A stretch of DNA of 64,000 nucleotides. Source: Iamia majanohamensis (GTDB lineage Bacteria; Actinomycetota; Acidimicrobiia; Acidimicrobiales; Iamiaceae). The position numbers and the translations under genes were made by a program. The stretch spans positions 2,852,001 through 2,916,000 of the forward strand of contig NZ_CP116942.1 of NCBI RefSeq assembly GCF_028532485.1, in the 5' to 3' direction. Shown piece after piece: positions 25,060-34,108 of the stretch. The notes under the pieces were generated by a model, which saw only the letters and a program-made list of their open reading frames with translations, had not been told where the DNA came from and did no database searches. Positions within the stretch are counted from its first letter, which is position 1, and each line of letters opens with the position of its first letter.

Positions 25060-26259
25060 TCACGGGGTGAGGTCGAGGTCCAGCATCTCGATGGCGTTGC
25101 CCCGGACCAGCTTGCGGACGACGTCCGGCGGCAGGTGGCCCATCAGCTTCTCGGCCGTGTCGCGGGAGTGGGGCCAGGTCGAGTCCGAGTGCGGGTAGTC
25201 GGTCTCGAAGCAGATGTTGCCGATGCCGCACTTCTCCAGGTTGTCGAGGCCGTACTCGTCGTCGAAGAAGCAGCCGTAGACCTGGCGGTAGTAGTAGGTG
25301 CTGGGCGGCTCGGCCACGAGGTCGGACACCCCGCCCCAGCCCCGGTTCTCCTCCCAGACCTTGTCGGCCCGCTCGAGGATGTAGGGGATCCAGCCGATCT
25401 GGCCCTCGGAGTAGGCGATCTTGAGGTTCGGCAGCCGGGCCAGCCACCCCGAGAACAGCCAGTCGGTCATCGAGCTCATGGCGTTGCCGAAGGTGAGCGT
25501 GGAGCCCACCGCGGCGGGGGCGTCGGTGGAGGTCGAAGGCATCTTCGACGACGAGCCGATGTGCATGTTGATGACGGTGCCGGTCTCCTCGCAGGCCCGG
25601 AAGAAGGGCTCCCAGTACTCGGTGTGGATGCTGGGGAGGTCGAGGTAGGGCGGGATCTCGCTGAAGCAGACGGCCCGCACGCCCCGGGCCGCGTTGCGCC
25701 GAATCTCCGCTGCGGCCAGCTCGGCGTCCCAGAGCTGGATGATGATGAGCGGGATCAGGCGGCCGTCGGAGTCGCCGCACCACTCCTCCACCATCCAGTC
25801 GTTGTAGGCCTTGACGCACAGGTCGGCCAGCTCCATGTCGCTGGCCTCCTTGAAGGTCTGGCCGCAGAACCGGGGGAACGAGGGGAAGGCCATCTGGGCC
25901 TCGGTCCAGTTCTCGTCCATGTCGGCCAAGCGGGCCTTGGGGTCGTAGCAGCCGTCGCGCATCTCGTCGTAGGTGATGCCGACGACCTTGACCTCGTCGC
26001 GGTCGAAGCCGACGGCCGCGGAGAGGCGGGTCTGGGGGATCTGCTTGTCCTCGTAGACCCACCAGTCACCGAGCTGGCCGTCCTCGTCGGGCTCGTAGCT
26101 GAACACGCCGCCGACGAAGCTCATGTTGCCCCGTCGCTGGATCACCCGGGGCCCCACGTCGCGGTACTTGGCCGGGAGCCGGTCCTGCCAGACGTGGGCG
26201 GGCTCGATCACGTGGTCGTCGACCGAGATGATCTTCGGGAAGTCGTCCGAGAGCGCCAT
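25060..26259 (-). CDS. Amidohydrolase family protein (paralogue 1)
   Basis: 399 residues. Start ATG 26259 is chosen because TAGCGT lies 7 nt upstream and the paralogue at 41513 begins at the same place. A TIM-barrel metal-dependent hydrolase/decarboxylase of the ACMSD-like group: the N-terminal ISVDDHVIEPAHVW replaces the usual HxH, NMHIGSSSK gives the middle histidine, and ETDYPHSDSTWP the C-terminal aspartate. Strongly similar to 41513-42736 throughout. Substrate unknown; context suggests ring-cleavage products. The operator at 26281-26297 covers its -35 region. Confidence 0.83.
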   Translation of the reverse strand: MALSDDFPKIISVDDHVIEPAHVWQDRLPAKYRDVGPRVIQRRGNMSFVGGVFSYEPDEDGQLGDWWVYEDKQIPQTRLSAAVGFDRDEVKVVGITYDEMRDGCYDPKARLADMDENWTEAQMAFPSFPRFCGQTFKEASDMELADLCVKAYNDWMVEEWCGDSDGRLIPLIIIQLWDAELAAAEIRRNAARGVRAVCFSEIPPYLDLPSIHTEYWEPFFRACEETGTVINMHIGSSSKMPSTSTDAPAAVGSTLTFGNAMSSMTDWLFSGWLARLPNLKIAYSEGQIGWIPYILERADKVWEENRGWGGVSDLVAEPPSTYYYRQVYGCFFDDEYGLDNLEKCGIGNICFETDYPHSDSTWPHSRDTAEKLMGHLPPDVVRKLVRGNAIEMLDLDLTP

Positions 26260-26280
26260 GGCGACCACGCTACCGCCGGA

Positions 26281-26297
26281 TCTGACGGTCCGTCAGG
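26281..26297 (-). promoter_or_regulatory. Palindromic operator, CTGACG family (site c)
   Basis: TCTGACGGTCCGTCAGG. It lies immediately upstream of the TAGCGT -10 (26272-26267) of the leaderless amidohydrolase gene, over the -35 region, the classic position for a repressor. Confidence 0.8.
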
Positions 26298-26319
26298 TCT
26301 GGGCCCGCAGGCCGGTCGC

Positions 26320-27021
26320 TCAGGGGGCGGCGACGTCCACCACCAGCCGCGACGGCGAGGGCAGGGTGGTCACCGTGAACGGTGTCTCGGCCTCGGCGCC
26401 GACGACCCAGACCAGGTCGGCCTCGAAGTCGCCGGCCCGCACGACCTCGTGCACCGGTCCCCCGCCGGGGCCCGCCACCCGCTCCGCCGCGAACGTCGCC
26501 TCGCCCGCCTCGAGGTCGTAGCCCGAGGCCGGGGCGACGTGGATGCGCAGCAGTGCGGGGCCGTCGACCTCGACCTCCCGCCCCGAGCCCGACTCGGTCA
26601 CGGGGCCCTCGACCCACTGGACGTCCCAGCCAGGCTGCACGCCACCGGCGAACTCGAGCACCACCCGGTCGAAGCCGGGGTGCCGGCCGGTGCGGACGTC
26701 GACCAGCGGGGCCGTCCCCTCCCCGTCGGCCTCGCCCGCCTTCGGGGCGGTGTCGCCCCCGAACGCGGGGACGGTCGTGCTGGTGGTGGGCGACCCGCCC
26801 GGCGCGGTCGTCGTGGTCGTCGTCGTGCTCGGCGCGCCGGTGGTGGTGGTGGTCGAGGTGTCGAGCTCGGAGGTGGTCTCGGCGACGGTGCTCGCGGTCG
26901 TGGCGCTGGCCCCGTCGCCGTCCTCGTCGTCGGAGCCGCAGGCGCCCAGGGTCAGCACCACGGCGGGCACGAGCAGGAGGGCGGCGAGGCGGTGGCGGCG
27001 TCGGAGGTGGTGGTGCGTCAT
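26320..27021 (-). CDS. Lipoprotein with AMIN-like domain
   Basis: 233 residues. Signal peptide with lipobox LGAC (Cys28), then a Thr/Ser-rich low-complexity linker (about 29-90) and a beta-rich C-terminal domain (about 105-233: VDVRTGRHPGFDRVVLEF, then SPSRLVVDV) resembling AMIN-like domains of actinobacterial lipoproteins. AMIN domains target proteins to cell-wall structures, so an envelope role is likely. Divergent from the SufR-like regulator. Confidence 0.7.
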   Translation of the reverse strand: MTHHHLRRRHRLAALLLVPAVVLTLGACGSDDEDGDGASATTASTVAETTSELDTSTTTTTGAPSTTTTTTTAPGGSPTTSTTVPAFGGDTAPKAGEADGEGTAPLVDVRTGRHPGFDRVVLEFAGGVQPGWDVQWVEGPVTESGSGREVEVDGPALLRIHVAPASGYDLEAGEATFAAERVAGPGGGPVHEVVRAGDFEADLVWVVGAEAETPFTVTTLPSPSRLVVDVAAP

Positions 27022-27156
27022 GGCCCGTCCCACCCTAGGGAGCGACCCGACCACGCCGGGTGGCCCGGCGGCGTCGACCCGGCCCACCTCGGGGGCGGCG
27101 CCCCCTGGAGCCCCGCCTCCCGCAGGGGGCCGAGGACCCGCCGGTACCGTGGCGGG

Positions 27157-27849
27157 GTGCCCACCACGCCCACACCCGCACCGGTCGACCCCGCGGCCAC
27201 GCCGGTCGACCTGCCCGTGGGCGGCACCCGTCGGGCCCTGCTCGACCGCCTCAAGCACCGACCGGGCACCACCACGCCGGAGCTGGCCGAGCACCTCGGC
27301 ATCAGCCCGAGCGCGGTCCGCCAGCACCTCGACGCCCTGGGCGACGCCGGCCTGGTGGAGGGCCGCCCGGTGCCCGCCGACGGCCCCGGCCGGCCGCCGC
27401 AGGGCTGGTCGGTCACCGCGGCCGCCGGGGCGCTCTTCCCCGACGCCCACGGCGAGCTGGCCGTGGCCCTGCTCGACGCCATCGGCTCCGCCCTGGGCCC
27501 CGAGGCCCTCGACCGGGTCGTCGCCGCCCGGGTGGTGGCCCAGGAGGCGTCCTACCGGGCCGACCTGCCCGCGGGGCACAGCCTCCGGGCCCGGGTCGAG
27601 GCCCTGGCCGACCGGCGCACCCTCGAGGGCTACGAGGCCGAGGTCCTCGACGACGAGGAGGGCGACGGGGCGCTGCTGCTGGTCGAGCGCCACTGCCCCA
27701 TCGGTGCTGCGGCGCGCTCGTGCGCAGGCCTGTGCGGCGGCGAGCTCGACCTGTTCCGCCGGGTGCTGGGCGACGAGGTCACCATCGAGCGCACCCAGCA
27801 CGTGCTGGCCGGCGACACCTGCTGCGCCTACCGCATCACCGCCGCCTGA
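27157..27849 (+). CDS. Winged-helix regulator with cysteine cluster, SufR-like
   Basis: 230 residues, GTG 27157, with TACCGT exactly 6 nt upstream (leaderless). An ArsR/DeoR-type winged helix occupies about 24-85 (TTPELAEHLGISPSAVRQHL). The C-terminus has cysteines C180, C189, C193 and C222/C223 in the context HCPIGAAARSCAGLC, then ELDLFRRVLG, as in SufR-type iron-sulfur sensors that repress Fe-S assembly genes. No suf genes are in the window. Related regulators can sense other signals, so the ligand is inferred. Confidence 0.75.
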   Translation: MPTTPTPAPVDPAATPVDLPVGGTRRALLDRLKHRPGTTTPELAEHLGISPSAVRQHLDALGDAGLVEGRPVPADGPGRPPQGWSVTAAAGALFPDAHGELAVALLDAIGSALGPEALDRVVAARVVAQEASYRADLPAGHSLRARVEALADRRTLEGYEAEVLDDEEGDGALLLVERHCPIGAAARSCAGLCGGELDLFRRVLGDEVTIERTQHVLAGDTCCAYRITAA

Positions 27850-27863
27850 GCCTCGGGCGCCGC

Positions 27864-27894
27864 ACGTCACGAGGTGCCAGGCACCTCGTGACGT
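27864..27894. terminator. Perfect 15-bp-stem bidirectional hairpin
   Basis: ACGTCACGAGGTGCC pairs completely with GGCACCTCGTGACGT across a single-base centre. It lies between the convergent SufR-like gene (ending 27849) and the minus-strand gene ending at 27910, so it can terminate both. Confidence 0.75.
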
Positions 27895-27909
27895 CGACGG
27901 CCGGGACCG

Positions 27910-28704
27910 CTACCAGAGCTGGTCGGCGTCGGTGTCGGTGCCCGGGACGGTGCCCTTGAACGGGCCGTGGAAGGCGGTGCGGCCGAGACCGGCCTCGGCC
28001 AGCGCCTCGGGGACCTCGGCCCACCCGCTCGCCCACCCCTCGGCCACGTCGTCGTCGACGAAGGCCAGCAGCAGGGTGCGCTCACCGGTCTGCTCGGCGG
28101 GCACGTCGCTGGGGGCGTCGGAGGGCATGGGCACGGGCTCGAACACGGCGGTCACCTCGGCGCCCAGCCCGCGGGCCCGCCACCACGAGGCGATGGCGGC
28201 CGAGTCCACGCCCTCGGCCCGGTCCACCAGGGTCATGACCAGCGAGGGCGACCGGTGGTCGAGGGCCAGCTCCACCGGCACCCCGTCGTCGCGGCCCGGC
28301 ACCTCGGAGTGGAAGCGGTACATGACGGTGTGGACGTGCTCGCGGTGCGGGAACATCCGGTCCTCGTCGTGGAGCCACCTCACCTGGCGCGTGCCCCAGT
28401 CCATCCACTCGCCGAACTTCCCGGCGATGATCCAGTAGAGCGAGAGGTAGGACCCCACCGACGGGTCGGGGGCCACCGTCGAGCCCTCGGACCGCAGGTC
28501 CTTGAGGTCGCGGGTGGCCACGAACCGGGCGCCCGAGAGCGTCCAGGCGCCGATCATGCACCCCGAGTAGAAGTGGTCCCGCTCGTACCAGCGGTTGTAG
28601 GCCACCTCGTGGCCCCGGTGTGGCTCGACCAGGGTCACGAGGGCCCCGCCCAGCTCGATCGGGCGTCCCCGCCGGCTCTTGCCGCTGCCCACGTCCTGGC
28701 CCAT
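27910..28704 (-). CDS. Conserved hypothetical protein, KstR-like box upstream
   Basis: 264 residues, ATG 28704 behind GACGAGGAG. It looks like two related ferredoxin-like (EthD/Dabb-type) halves: LVTLVEPHRGHEVAYNRWYERDHFYSG near 23-49, and a second near 155-260 (LVMTLVDRAEGVDSAAIASWW, then LLLAFVDDD). Such dimeric alpha/beta barrels often bind or isomerise aromatic or polyketide-like compounds. No specific function is assigned. The AGAAC-CT-GTTCT palindrome 30 bp upstream suggests control with the aldehyde dehydrogenase. Confidence 0.65.
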   Translation of the reverse strand: MGQDVGSGKSRRGRPIELGGALVTLVEPHRGHEVAYNRWYERDHFYSGCMIGAWTLSGARFVATRDLKDLRSEGSTVAPDPSVGSYLSLYWIIAGKFGEWMDWGTRQVRWLHDEDRMFPHREHVHTVMYRFHSEVPGRDDGVPVELALDHRSPSLVMTLVDRAEGVDSAAIASWWRARGLGAEVTAVFEPVPMPSDAPSDVPAEQTGERTLLLAFVDDDVAEGWASGWAEVPEALAEAGLGRTAFHGPFKGTVPGTDTDADQLW

Positions 28705-28733
28705 GTCGCGCTCCTCGTCGATGTCGCTCGTGC

Positions 28734-28747
28734 GAGAACCTGTTCTA
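28734..28747 (-). promoter_or_regulatory. KstR-like operator
   Basis: GAGAACCTGTTCTA: perfect AGAAC/GTTCT palindrome, one terminal mismatch to TNNAACNNGTTNNA, 30 bp before the start of the hypothetical gene. Confidence 0.5.
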
Positions 28748-28810
28748 CCTCCTCCGTCCGTCCGGGGCTGCGCCCCCGGGTCGCATCGGGGCCCGCCGGC
28801 CCCGGTCGGG

Positions 28811-30358
28811 TCAGTCGACGGGGGTGGTGGGCTCGAGGGGCGGGGGCGTCCCCGCCACGCCGCAGTGGTAGCAGGGGCCCTCACCCTCGGACGGGGTGGC
28901 CTCCGGCTCCGCCGCCTCCCCCGCCGCCGCCAGCACGTCGGCGCGGATGGTGGTCCAGGCCAGCACCGCCCCGGCTGCGGTGAGCCCGGCGCCCGCCACC
29001 ACGGCGCGGTGGAACCCGGCCAGGAGGTCGGGGGCGGCGACCTCGGCCGAGGCGTCGAAGCCCGCCACCAGGGGGAGGGCGGCCACGGCCAGCAGCCCGG
29101 CGGTGCGCGACACCGCGTTGTTGATGCCCGAGGCCACCCCGGCGTGGGAGGCGTCGACCGCGGCCAGCACGGTGGAGGTGAGGGGGGCGACGGTGAGGAC
29201 CAGCCCGCCGGAGAACACGAGGAGGGCGGGCAGGACCTGGCCCAGGTAGGAGCCGCCGACGTCGATGCGCACCATCAGCAGCAGGCCCACGGCGATGGCG
29301 GCGGGGCCCGCGGTCATGGGGATGCGGGGCCCGATGCGCTGGGCCAGGGCACCGCTGCGCGACGACAGGGCCAGCATCACCACGGTCAGGGGCACGGTGG
29401 CCGCCCCCGCCTGCAGGGGTGAGTAGCCGAGGGCCCGCTGGAGCACCAGGCCGAGCAGGAACAGCACCGCCCCGAGGGCGCCGTAGACGGCGAAGGTGAC
29501 CCCGTTGGCCCCGCTGAACTGCCGGGAGCGGAACACCCCGAGGGGCATCATCGGGTGGGCGGTGCGGGCCTCGACCAGCACGAAGCCGAGCAGGCCCAGC
29601 ACCCCGGCCCCGCCGACCGCGACGTCCTCCTGGATCAGGCCGTAGGTCGCCCCCGCCAGGCCCAGGACCCCGAGGGCGGCACCGGCCAGGTCGGGCCGGC
29701 CGGTGACCGAGGGGTCCCGGCTCTCGACCAGGTGGCGGTGGCCGGCGACCAGGACGATCGCGGCGAGCGGCAGGTTGAGGAGGAACACCCATCGCCACGA
29801 GGCGGCGTCGACCAGCCAGCCGCCGAGGAACGGCCCGACCGCGGTGGTGATGCCGGCCAGGCCCGACCAAGCCCCGATGGCGCGGGGTCGGTCGTCGGGG
29901 TGAAAGGTCGTCTGGAGCAGGGCCAGGCTGCCGGGCACGAGGAAGGCGCCCGCCGCGCCCTGGAGCAGCCGGGCTGCGACCAGCGTCGGGATGGTCGGGG
30001 CGAGGGCGCACAGCAGCGAGGCCACGGCGAAGGCGGCGGCGCCGGCCAGGTAGGTGCGACGGCGGCCGATCCGGTCGCCCACCGACCCGCCCACGAGGAT
30101 GAGCGAGGCGAGGGTGAGCAGGTAGCCGTTGGACACCCAGCTGAGCCCGGCGAAGGTGGCGTCGAGGTCGTCACCCAGGCGGGGCAGGGCCACGTTGACC
30201 ACGGTGCTGTCGAGGAACGCCATGCCGGAGCCGAGCACGGTGACGGCCATGACCCAGCGCCCCGCCGGGGAGTCCAGGCGGAGGAGGTCGGCGTCGGGGA
30301 CCGAGGACGAGGGGCCGGGCCGATGCGCCCGGCGGCGGGGACCGGTCGCACCGGACAT
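28811..30358 (-). CDS. MFS drug:H+ antiporter, DHA2 (14-TM) type
   Basis: 515 residues with about 14 transmembrane helices. Motif A appears as GGSVGDRIGRRR between TM2 and TM3, motif C-like VPGSLALLQ in TM5, and LDSTVVNVALP in TM1 is the DHA2 signature (EmrB/QacA group). Exports a hydrophobic compound or metabolite using the proton gradient. It is last in line after the EthD-SDR pair (52-bp gap), possibly exporting pathway substrates or products. Confidence 0.88.
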   Translation of the reverse strand: MSGATGPRRRAHRPGPSSSVPDADLLRLDSPAGRWVMAVTVLGSGMAFLDSTVVNVALPRLGDDLDATFAGLSWVSNGYLLTLASLILVGGSVGDRIGRRRTYLAGAAAFAVASLLCALAPTIPTLVAARLLQGAAGAFLVPGSLALLQTTFHPDDRPRAIGAWSGLAGITTAVGPFLGGWLVDAASWRWVFLLNLPLAAIVLVAGHRHLVESRDPSVTGRPDLAGAALGVLGLAGATYGLIQEDVAVGGAGVLGLLGFVLVEARTAHPMMPLGVFRSRQFSGANGVTFAVYGALGAVLFLLGLVLQRALGYSPLQAGAATVPLTVVMLALSSRSGALAQRIGPRIPMTAGPAAIAVGLLLMVRIDVGGSYLGQVLPALLVFSGGLVLTVAPLTSTVLAAVDASHAGVASGINNAVSRTAGLLAVAALPLVAGFDASAEVAAPDLLAGFHRAVVAGAGLTAAGAVLAWTTIRADVLAAAGEAAEPEATPSEGEGPCYHCGVAGTPPPLEPTTPVD

Positions 30359-30410
30359 GGGGTGACGCTACCGACACCCGCGTCCGACCGCGCCTCGTCG
30401 GGACCCGGGG

Positions 30411-31190
30411 TCAGCCGGCGGAGATGGCCCGCAGAAGGGCGTCGGACTGGAGGCTGGGCAGGATGCTGCCGCCGTCGACCACGATCGTCTGGCCGGTGAT
30501 GTAGGACGCGGCATCCGAGGCGAGGAAGAACACGACGTCGGCCACCTCGCGGGCGTCGCCGATCCGCCCCAGCGGGGTCCCCGCCTCGGCCCCGGCCCGC
30601 CACTGCGGGTTCTGGGTGACCATGGCCGTGAGCGGGGTGTCGATCATCCCCGGGGCCACGCAGTTGACCCGCACCTCGGGCGCGGCCTCGAGGGCGCCGG
30701 ACTGGGTGAGGGCGATCACCCCGGCCTTGGCCGCCGAGTAGGGGGCCTCGCCCATGGTCGGGCGCACCCCCGTGAGGGAGGCCACGTTCACCACGCTGCC
30801 CCCGCCCGCCTCCCGCATCACCGGCAGGGCGGCGCGCATGCAGTTGAAGGTGCCGGTGAGGTTGACCCCCACGATGAGGGCCCACTCCTTGTCGGTGTAG
30901 TCGCAGAAGCCCTTGGCCCGGCCCAGGCCGGCGTTGGCCACCAGGTCGGTGAGGCCCCCCAGCTCGGCGACGGTGCAGGCCACGGCGGCGTCGACCGCGG
31001 CCGCGTCGGCCACGTCGGCCTCGAGGGCCAGCCCGTCGACCTCGCCGGCCACCGCGGCCGCGCCCTCGGCGTCCCGGTCGAGCACGGCCACCCGCGCCCC
31101 ACGCTCGGCGAAGCGGCGACAGACCTCGGCCCCGATGCCGGAGGCCCCGCCCGTGACGAGGGCGACGCGGCCCTCCATGTCGGCGCTCAT
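30411..31190 (-). CDS. SDR-family oxidoreductase
   Basis: 259 residues, ATG at 31190 overlapping the stop of the EthD gene (ATGA). Classical SDR: TGGASGIG (13-20), D38 in VLDRD favouring NAD, NAG (86-88), Ser138, Tyr151, Lys155. FabG/17beta-HSD-like length and fold. Substrate unknown; the coupling to an EthD-domain protein suggests a dedicated catabolic step. Confidence 0.87.
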   Translation of the reverse strand: MSADMEGRVALVTGGASGIGAEVCRRFAERGARVAVLDRDAEGAAAVAGEVDGLALEADVADAAAVDAAVACTVAELGGLTDLVANAGLGRAKGFCDYTDKEWALIVGVNLTGTFNCMRAALPVMREAGGGSVVNVASLTGVRPTMGEAPYSAAKAGVIALTQSGALEAAPEVRVNCVAPGMIDTPLTAMVTQNPQWRAGAEAGTPLGRIGDAREVADVVFFLASDAASYITGQTIVVDGGSILPSLQSDALLRAISAG

Positions 31191-31549
31191 GCGCCCTCGC
31201 CCGTCGGCGGGGCCACGACGGCCACGGGGGCCTCGGTGACGGTCACCTGGAGGCGCTCGACGTCGAGGAACGACGCCATGTCGTCGTTCATCAGGTGGCT
31301 GTCGGGGCCGGTGGCGAAGGCGACGAAGTCCTTCCAGTCGGCGAAGGTCTGCACCGTGATGCCGTCGAAGGCGTCGAGGCCCATCTTCCCGGCCGCCGGG
31401 GTCACGGGGTGCTGGGTGTAGGAGAGCAGGTGCTGCGCCAGGCCGGGGGTGTCGCGGATCAGGGGGCCGTGGCGCTGGTGCCAGTGCTCGAGGAACTGCT
31501 CGTGGGTCAGGTCGGCGCGGCGGACGAGCAGGGCGTGCAGGGTGATCAC
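31187..31549 (-). CDS. EthD-domain protein
   Basis: 120 residues from the GTG at 31549 (GAGG five nt upstream). Dimeric ferredoxin-like fold: LLVRRADLTHEQFLEHWHQRHGPLI, then DAFDGITVQTFADW and SFLDVERLQVTV, matching EthD domains. These small proteins assist degradation of ethers or act as small oxygenase/cyclase-like enzymes. Coupled to the SDR at 30411. Confidence 0.75.
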   Translation of the reverse strand: MITLHALLVRRADLTHEQFLEHWHQRHGPLIRDTPGLAQHLLSYTQHPVTPAAGKMGLDAFDGITVQTFADWKDFVAFATGPDSHLMNDDMASFLDVERLQVTVTEAPVAVVAPPTGEGA

Positions 31550-31664
31550 GGGCACCTCGTGGAGGGGGGTCGGTCGGGGGTGGCGCCTCCGACGGAGGCG
31601 ACGTCGGCCGGGCGGCCCCGCCGCGGCGGCGCGCCGGGGCGACCGCCGTCGGGGCGGTGGCGGG

Positions 31665-32276
31665 TCAGAGGCCGGGGACGGGGTCGGAGGCCACGCCCGA
31701 GCCGTCGGAGACGGCGTCGGTCCAGCGGGCTCCGTCCCACCACCGCAGGGGGCAGCGACCGGTGGGGTCGGGGTGCCAGGCCCCGGCGGGCGCGGGGGCG
31801 ACGGGGGCGGGCTGGCCCCAGGTCGGCGCGGCCTCGGCCGCACCCGTCGACGCCTGGCCGGCGAGCGGCACCAACGGCTCGGCGCCGTGGGGCGGGACCA
31901 GCTTGCACGGCCCCCAGTCGGCGGGGGGCGGCTCGGCGTCGGGGTAGGCCAGGCGCACGGGCGGGCCCACCGCGGTGGCCAGGATCGTGCCCGTGCCGAA
32001 GAGCGTGTCGGGCATCTGCCAGGTGAGCCCCACCGACTGACCGGGGTCGAGGTGGAGTCGGGCGTGGCTCAGCCCCTGGTGCTTCTTGCGGACGAGCGTG
32101 GCCCAGACGGCCACCACGTGGTCGCCGGGCGGCACGGGGATCCGCACCGGCTCCTTCCAGGCCAGGTTGAAGACCCCGACCCCGGCGACGTGGGCCCGCA
32201 CCGCCACCGAGTGCTTGATGCCCAGGCTGAGGGTGGCCCCCCGGGCCAGGATGTCGATGGCGGCGTCCACGCCCAC
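31665..32276 (-). CDS. DUF2510-containing protein
   Basis: 203 residues, GTG 32276. The N-terminal 120 residues form an uncharacterised beta-rich domain (ILARGATLSLGIKHSVAV, then VPPGDHVVAVWATLVRKK). A Pro/Ala linker leads to a DUF2510 module near the C-terminus (WHPDPTGRCPLRWWDGARWT), common in actinobacterial membrane or stress proteins. No membrane helix. Separated by 115 bp from the EthD gene; no obvious promoter. Confidence 0.7.
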   Translation of the reverse strand: MGVDAAIDILARGATLSLGIKHSVAVRAHVAGVGVFNLAWKEPVRIPVPPGDHVVAVWATLVRKKHQGLSHARLHLDPGQSVGLTWQMPDTLFGTGTILATAVGPPVRLAYPDAEPPPADWGPCKLVPPHGAEPLVPLAGQASTGAAEAAPTWGQPAPVAPAPAGAWHPDPTGRCPLRWWDGARWTDAVSDGSGVASDPVPGL

Positions 32277-32327
32277 CGTCTACCTCCCCGTCCGCCGCCG
32301 CACCACCGCCCCGGGGGTGGGGGCCGA

Positions 32328-32341
32328 CCCCGGATCCGGGG
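32328..32341 (-). terminator. Short palindrome after SDR gene
   Basis: CCCCGGATCCGGGG, a perfect 14-bp palindrome seven bases past the SDR stop. Confidence 0.4.
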
Positions 32342-32348
32342 GACGACG

Positions 32349-33128
32349 TCAGTGGAACCACTGCCCGCCGTTGGCCCCGAGGGCCTGGCCCGTCACGCAG
32401 CTCGCCAGGTCCGAGGCCAGCAGCAGGACCACGTCGGCGATCTCCTTGGCCGGCGGCAGGTACCCGAGGGCGGTGTCCTTGGCCACGTCCGCGTAGACCT
32501 CCTCGGGGGTGGTGCCGCGCTCCTCGGCCAGGTGCTCGAAGTACCACTTCACCTGCGGGCCCCAGATGTAGCCGGGGTGCACGCCGTTGACCCGGATGCC
32601 GTCGCGGCCCAGCTCCAGGGCGAGGGTGCGGGTGATCGACTTCAGGGCCGACTTCGACGCGGCGTAGATGCCGAAGCCCTCCTGGATGCGCTCGGTCGAC
32701 ATGGTGTTGACCATGACGATGCGGCCCCCGCCCCGCTCCTTCATGTGGGGGGCCACGGCCCGGGTCATGTGCACCGCCCCGAAGAGGTTCACGTCGAGGG
32801 TGGTCCGCCAGGCGTCGAGGTCGGCGTCGAGGACCGTGCGCATGTCGCCGTCGTGGTAGGCGTTGGCCACCAGGACGTCGACGCCGCCCATCTCCGCCGC
32901 GGCCTGGTCGGCCAGGGCCTGGCAGGCGTCGGGGTCGGTGACGTCGCACGTGAGGGGCAGGGCCCGGCGGCCCAGGGCCTCGACCTTGGCCGCCACCTTG
33001 GCCACGCCGTCGGCCCGGCGGGCCGCGACCACGACGTCGGCGCCCTCGCGGGCGAGGCCGAGGGCCACCTCCTTGCCGAGCCCGGGGCCGGAGCCCGACA
33101 CGATGGCGACCTTGTTCTCGAAGAGCAC
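32349..33128 (-). CDS. SDR-family oxidoreductase
   Basis: 259 residues, GTG 33128 directly abutting the stop of the LLM gene. SGSGPGLG (11-18) is the coenzyme loop; AARR after beta2 suggests NADP. Ser144, Tyr155 and Lys159 are present. It is probably co-transcribed with the LLM oxidoreductase from the KstR-like promoter at 34123. Confidence 0.85.
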   Translation of the reverse strand: MLFENKVAIVSGSGPGLGKEVALGLAREGADVVVAARRADGVAKVAAKVEALGRRALPLTCDVTDPDACQALADQAAAEMGGVDVLVANAYHDGDMRTVLDADLDAWRTTLDVNLFGAVHMTRAVAPHMKERGGGRIVMVNTMSTERIQEGFGIYAASKSALKSITRTLALELGRDGIRVNGVHPGYIWGPQVKWYFEHLAEERGTTPEEVYADVAKDTALGYLPPAKEIADVVLLLASDLASCVTGQALGANGGQWFH

Positions 33129-34100
33129 TCAGCTTCCTCCGTCGAAGAGCGGCCGGGGGCGGACCTCGGCCAGGTGGGGCAGGACGTCGGTGCCCAGCCG
33201 ACCGATCTGGTCGACCAGCTCCGCGACCGAGCGGGAGCGGGGCCGGACCTGGACCTGCACGGCGCCCAGCCCGGCCAGCTTGGAGAGGACGTGGGCCACC
33301 TTCCCGGGCGGGCCGACGATGCCGGGGCCGACGTCCCAGTCCGCGTCGCCCACGTAGATCGGCCCGGCCAGGGCGCCGAGGTCGAAGCCCTCGCCCTCCC
33401 GGCCGGCGGCGACCATCTCGGCCCGCAGGGCGTCGACGACCTCGGGCGACAGGGGCCCCTGGGGCAGCCAGCCGTCGCCGCGCCGCGCCGCCCGCCGGAT
33501 CGCCGGCCGGGACGAGCCCCCGACCCAGACGGGCGGGCCCCCGTCCTGCACCGGCCGGGGCCGCTGGGCCAGGCCCGAGAAGCGCCACCGGTCCCCGTCG
33601 TGGGTGGGGACCTCGTCGGCGAAGCAGGCCCTCACGGCGTCGATGGCCTCGTCGAGCAGGGCGCCCCGCTCGGCGAAGGGGACCCCGAGGGCGGCGAACT
33701 CCCCCTCGACGTGGCCGGCGCCCACGCCCATGACGGCCCGACCGCCCGAGACCCGGTCGAGGGTCGACCACGCCTTGGCCACGGCCAGGGGGTGGCGGTA
33801 GGCGGGCACGTACACGTGGGACAGGAGCCGCACCCGCTCGGTGATCCCGGCCAGCCAGCCGAGGGTGGCGATGGTGTCCCACCACGCCGCGCTCATGGTC
33901 TCGGCCTTGTCGGTGGGCACCGCGACGTGGTCGCACACGGCCACGTACCCGAGGCCGGCCTCGTCGGCCGCCCGGGCCACGGCGGCGAGCTCGTCGGCGC
34001 CGGCGTCGGCCTCCCACGGCTCGGCGTAGATCGTGCTCTGGGACTGGATCGGCAGCTGGATCCCGACGGTCAGGCGGTCGGTGGGGAGGACGGCGGCCAC
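33129..34100 (-). CDS. LLM-class (F420/FMN) oxidoreductase
   Basis: 323 residues from the GTG at 34100, chosen because TAGTGT ends exactly 8 nt upstream; an in-frame TTG at 34121 or GTG at 34112 is also open. Luciferase-like TIM barrel: LTVGIQLPIQSQ, YVAVCDHVAV, LLSHVYVPAYRHPLAVAKAWSTLDRVSGGR, GVGAGHVEGEF. Such enzymes in actinobacteria commonly use F420 to reduce or oxidise hydrophobic substrates. First gene of a two-gene operon with an SDR. Confidence 0.8.
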   Translation of the reverse strand: MAAVLPTDRLTVGIQLPIQSQSTIYAEPWEADAGADELAAVARAADEAGLGYVAVCDHVAVPTDKAETMSAAWWDTIATLGWLAGITERVRLLSHVYVPAYRHPLAVAKAWSTLDRVSGGRAVMGVGAGHVEGEFAALGVPFAERGALLDEAIDAVRACFADEVPTHDGDRWRFSGLAQRPRPVQDGGPPVWVGGSSRPAIRRAARRGDGWLPQGPLSPEVVDALRAEMVAAGREGEGFDLGALAGPIYVGDADWDVGPGIVGPPGKVAHVLSKLAGLGAVQVQVRPRSRSVAELVDQIGRLGTDVLPHLAEVRPRPLFDGGS

Positions 34101-34108
34101 GGCGTCCG

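Noticed and set aside
25135-27849. 904-residue plus-strand frame
   Set aside because: Antisense to the amidohydrolase and lipoprotein genes with biased composition; only its end, from 27157, is a real gene.
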